The notes under the pieces: model-generated
What the model was told of the DNA's origin: nothing
Databases searched by the model: none
The model's input: the letters and a program-made list of their open reading frames with translations, nothing else
Origin: Acholeplasmatales bacterium
GTDB lineage: Bacteria; Bacillota_I; Bacilli_A; Acholeplasmatales; Anaeroplasmataceae
Direction: 5' to 3'
Length of the DNA stretch: 37,129 nt
NCBI GenBank assembly: GCA_024695025.1
Contig: JAILIY010000078.1
Span: 1 to 37,129, forward strand
Shown here: in pieces, positions 35,166 through 37,129 of the stretch
Numbering within the stretch: position 1 is the first letter of the stretch
Layout: every line of letters begins with the position of its first letter
Made by a program: the position numbers and the translations under genes

Positions 35166-37129
35166 TTGAATTATTTAGACTACGGTATAGAATTAATAAA
35201 TAAAATAGAAGAAATGGGCTATAAAGCTTACCTTGTAGGCGGAGCCATAAGAGATTCTTTATTAGGCTTAGAATCAAATGATATTGATATTGCCACATCA
35301 ATGCCACTTGAACTAATTGAAAAAACATTTAAAACTAAGCCAAATGGTAAAGATTTTTTTAGCTTGACTATTATTTATAAAAAATATACTTTTGAAATAA
35401 CTCATTTTAGAAAAGATATTAAAAGTATTAATCATCGTCACCCTGAGGTGAGTTATTGTGACACATATGAAGAAGATTCCAAAAGAAGAGATTTAACAAT
35501 AAACGCTTTGGCAATGGATAAAAATCGCCAAATTTTAGATTTTCATGGTGGATTAGATGACTTAAAGGCTAAGACTATAAAAATGATTGGAAATCCAGTA
35601 AAAAGGTTTGATGAGGACGCTTTGCGTATTTTACGTGCAATCTATTATTATGCTAAATTAGATTTTAATTTAGATAAGGCTACAGAAAAAGCTTTATGTG
35701 CAACTAGAGAATTATTAGTATATTTATCTGATGAAAGATTGTTTGCGAACTTCAAAAGAATCGCATATTTAGATAACGATAAAGGACTTAAATTCATCAA
35801 GGATAACAATATATTCCAATTTGTTCCAGTATATAATAATTTATTATCTATATTTGATAAGAATTATAAAGAAGAAGATTTAGTATTTTATTATTATTTA
35901 AAATTCTTTGAATATTTCCCATTAACTTCAAAAGAAGATAAGAAATTATGTAAAGAATTAGATATATTAATCAATTCTAATTTTGGCAATTATGAATTAT
36001 ATTTATATACTAAGACATATAAAAGATTTAAATCATTATTATCTAATTTAGGTTATGATACTGCATCTATCGATAAGAAATTAAGACAATTAGTAATCAA
36101 ATCTGAAGATGATTTAGAATTGTCTAAAGCCTTAATGTCTAAAGTTATTAAGACTCAAAAGAAACAATTATATATAGATAGAACAATTAAATTAATTTTA
36201 GATAAGAAAATCAATAATACAAAAGAAGATATCACAAGTGTATTAGATGAAAAAATAAAAGCGTATGTAGATTCATTTTACGCAATTACAATTTTATTAG
36301 ATAAAGATGTTTATGAAATCAATAAAGATTTTTATTTAGAATATGATAATAAAAAATCTATAAGACTTGATATATTTGAATTTTACGAGGAAGATAGATT
36401 TTATAAATATGTAGCCAAGCTTCCAAAAAATATTAAATTAAACGAAGAATATTATATTACTGATTTTAAAGGTAACAGAGGTCTTTTAAGATCAGGTAGT
36501 ATAATAAGAACTCAAGAATTTGAAAATAAATTTAAATATGATGGCCCTTTAGGATTTGTTTATACTAAAAATTCAACTAAATTTTATGTTTGGACACCAG
36601 TTGCCAAACAGATGGTTTTAGAATTATATCACAACGACATAATTAAAAAATATAATATGGTCTGTGACAATAATGGTGTATGGAGTGTAGAAGTTTTAGG
36701 AGATTTAGAAGGATATGGCTATTTATTTGATGTAAGAGTATTTGAAGAATTCGATCAAATATTAGATCCATATGCTATATCTAGTGCTGAAAATCATAAA
36801 TATAATTATGTAGTAGATAAAACTAAATTTTATAAGATGAGATATGATAAGCCAAAATTTTCTGGCAGATATACTGATTCAGTTATTTATGAGGCAAGTA
36901 TAAGAGATTTTACAAGTTATTATAGCGGACATTATTTAGATTTAATTAAATCTCAAGATTTTGAAGGATATCCTACAGGTCTAGAATATATAAAATCTTT
37001 AGGTATTACTCATGTTCAATTTTTACCTACATATGATTTTTATGGTGTAGATGATATAGACAAAGATAGATTTTATAACTGGGGTTATAATCCTCTTCAA
37101 TATTTCGTACCTAGCGGTTGGTACAGTGA
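35166..37129 (+). CDS. cca: CCA tRNA nucleotidyltransferase fused in frame to type I pullulanase (3' end outside window)
   Basis: One open frame of 654 codons runs from TTG 35166 (GAGGTG five bases upstream) to the window edge without a stop. Residues 1 to about 360 are a class II CCA-adding enzyme: LVGGAIRDSLLG (25-36), NDIDIATS (38-45) with metal-binding Asp residues, RRDLTINALA (107-116), DFHGGLDDL (125-133), RFDEDALRILRAI (147-159) and SDERLFANFKRI, then a shortish helical tail. From about residue 363 (KIKAYVDSFYAITILLD) the sequence follows AmyX/PulA pullulanases: GSIIRTQEFENKFKYDGPLG, the CBM48-like FYVWTPVAKQMVLELY, VIYEASIRDFTSY, and region I YNWGYNPLQYFVP (637-649). There is no in-frame ATG/GTG/TTG or ribosome site near the junction, so the pullulanase part appears unable to start alone. 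The catalytic Asp/Glu of the GH13 domain lie beyond the edge. Roles: repair/synthesis of tRNA CCA ends and debranching of alpha-1,6 glucans. Confidence 0.85.
   Translation, partial: MNYLDYGIELINKIEEMGYKAYLVGGAIRDSLLGLESNDIDIATSMPLELIEKTFKTKPNGKDFFSLTIIYKKYTFEITHFRKDIKSINHRHPEVSYCDTYEEDSKRRDLTINALAMDKNRQILDFHGGLDDLKAKTIKMIGNPVKRFDEDALRILRAIYYYAKLDFNLDKATEKALCATRELLVYLSDERLFANFKRIAYLDNDKGLKFIKDNNIFQFVPVYNNLLSIFDKNYKEEDLVFYYYLKFFEYFPLTSKEDKKLCKELDILINSNFGNYELYLYTKTYKRFKSLLSNLGYDTASIDKKLRQLVIKSEDDLELSKALMSKVIKTQKKQLYIDRTIKLILDKKINNTKEDITSVLDEKIKAYVDSFYAITILLDKDVYEINKDFYLEYDNKKSIRLDIFEFYEEDRFYKYVAKLPKNIKLNEEYYITDFKGNRGLLRSGSIIRTQEFENKFKYDGPLGFVYTKNSTKFYVWTPVAKQMVLELYHNDIIKKYNMVCDNNGVWSVEVLGDLEGYGYLFDVRVFEEFDQILDPYAISSAENHKYNYVVDKTKFYKMRYDKPKFSGRYTDSVIYEASIRDFTSYYSGHYLDLIKSQDFEGYPTGLEYIKSLGITHVQFLPTYDFYGVDDIDKDRFYNWGYNPLQYFVPSGWYS

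Overview
The window is AT-rich DNA with strong Shine-Dalgarno sites, dense operons and Bacilli-type gene order (pur genes, rpiB next to atp, a DUF1146 gene after atpC). It looks like an anaerobic, host-associated member of the Bacilli/Erysipelotrichia/RF39-Mollicutes side of the Firmicutes. That placement is inference from gene content and codon use. The standard code is used: Trp is TGG, and no long gene has an internal TGA. TGA is nearly absent as a stop, ending 1 of 36 genes.

Region 1 (1-7480) is the end of a purine operon: purM (partial), purN, purH, purD, folD, purB, guaA. It covers the later steps to IMP, the PurB lyase, the one-carbon enzyme FolD and the GMP branch, and ends at a strong terminator. 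Region 2 (7500-12930) holds an EF-G-like GTPase with its own promoter, a membrane-anchored acidic repeat protein followed by a protein with four DUF1508 repeats, and a PF13679-type methyltransferase that ends in a terminator shared with the convergent next gene.

Region 3 (12934-24743) is a pectin/oligogalacturonide locus. A divergent pectinesterase (CE8) faces a ten-gene operon. The operon holds an LplB/YtcP-type CUT1 ABC importer (two permeases, a 776-residue lipoprotein binding protein, an MsmX/UgpC-type ATPase), five unrecognised multi-TM proteins interleaved with the transporter genes, and a GH28 polygalacturonase. Neither enzyme has a signal peptide, so the inferred logic is import of methylated oligogalacturonides followed by cytoplasmic de-esterification and hydrolysis. 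A long hairpin separates the binding-protein gene from the genes after it. A BspA-type leucine-rich-repeat lipoprotein follows from its own promoter.

Region 4 (26600-34412) is rpiB followed by a complete F-type ATP synthase operon, atpZ-atpI-atpB-E-F-H-A-G-D-C, plus a DUF1146 gene. The c subunit has two carboxylates and a Thr-Thr...Tyr pattern, which suggests possible Na+ coupling. Region 5 (34398-37129) has a YigZ/IMPACT gene on the minus strand and, divergently, the most striking item: one uninterrupted reading frame, open at the window edge, in which a CCA tRNA nucleotidyltransferase runs directly into the N-terminal half of a type I pullulanase.
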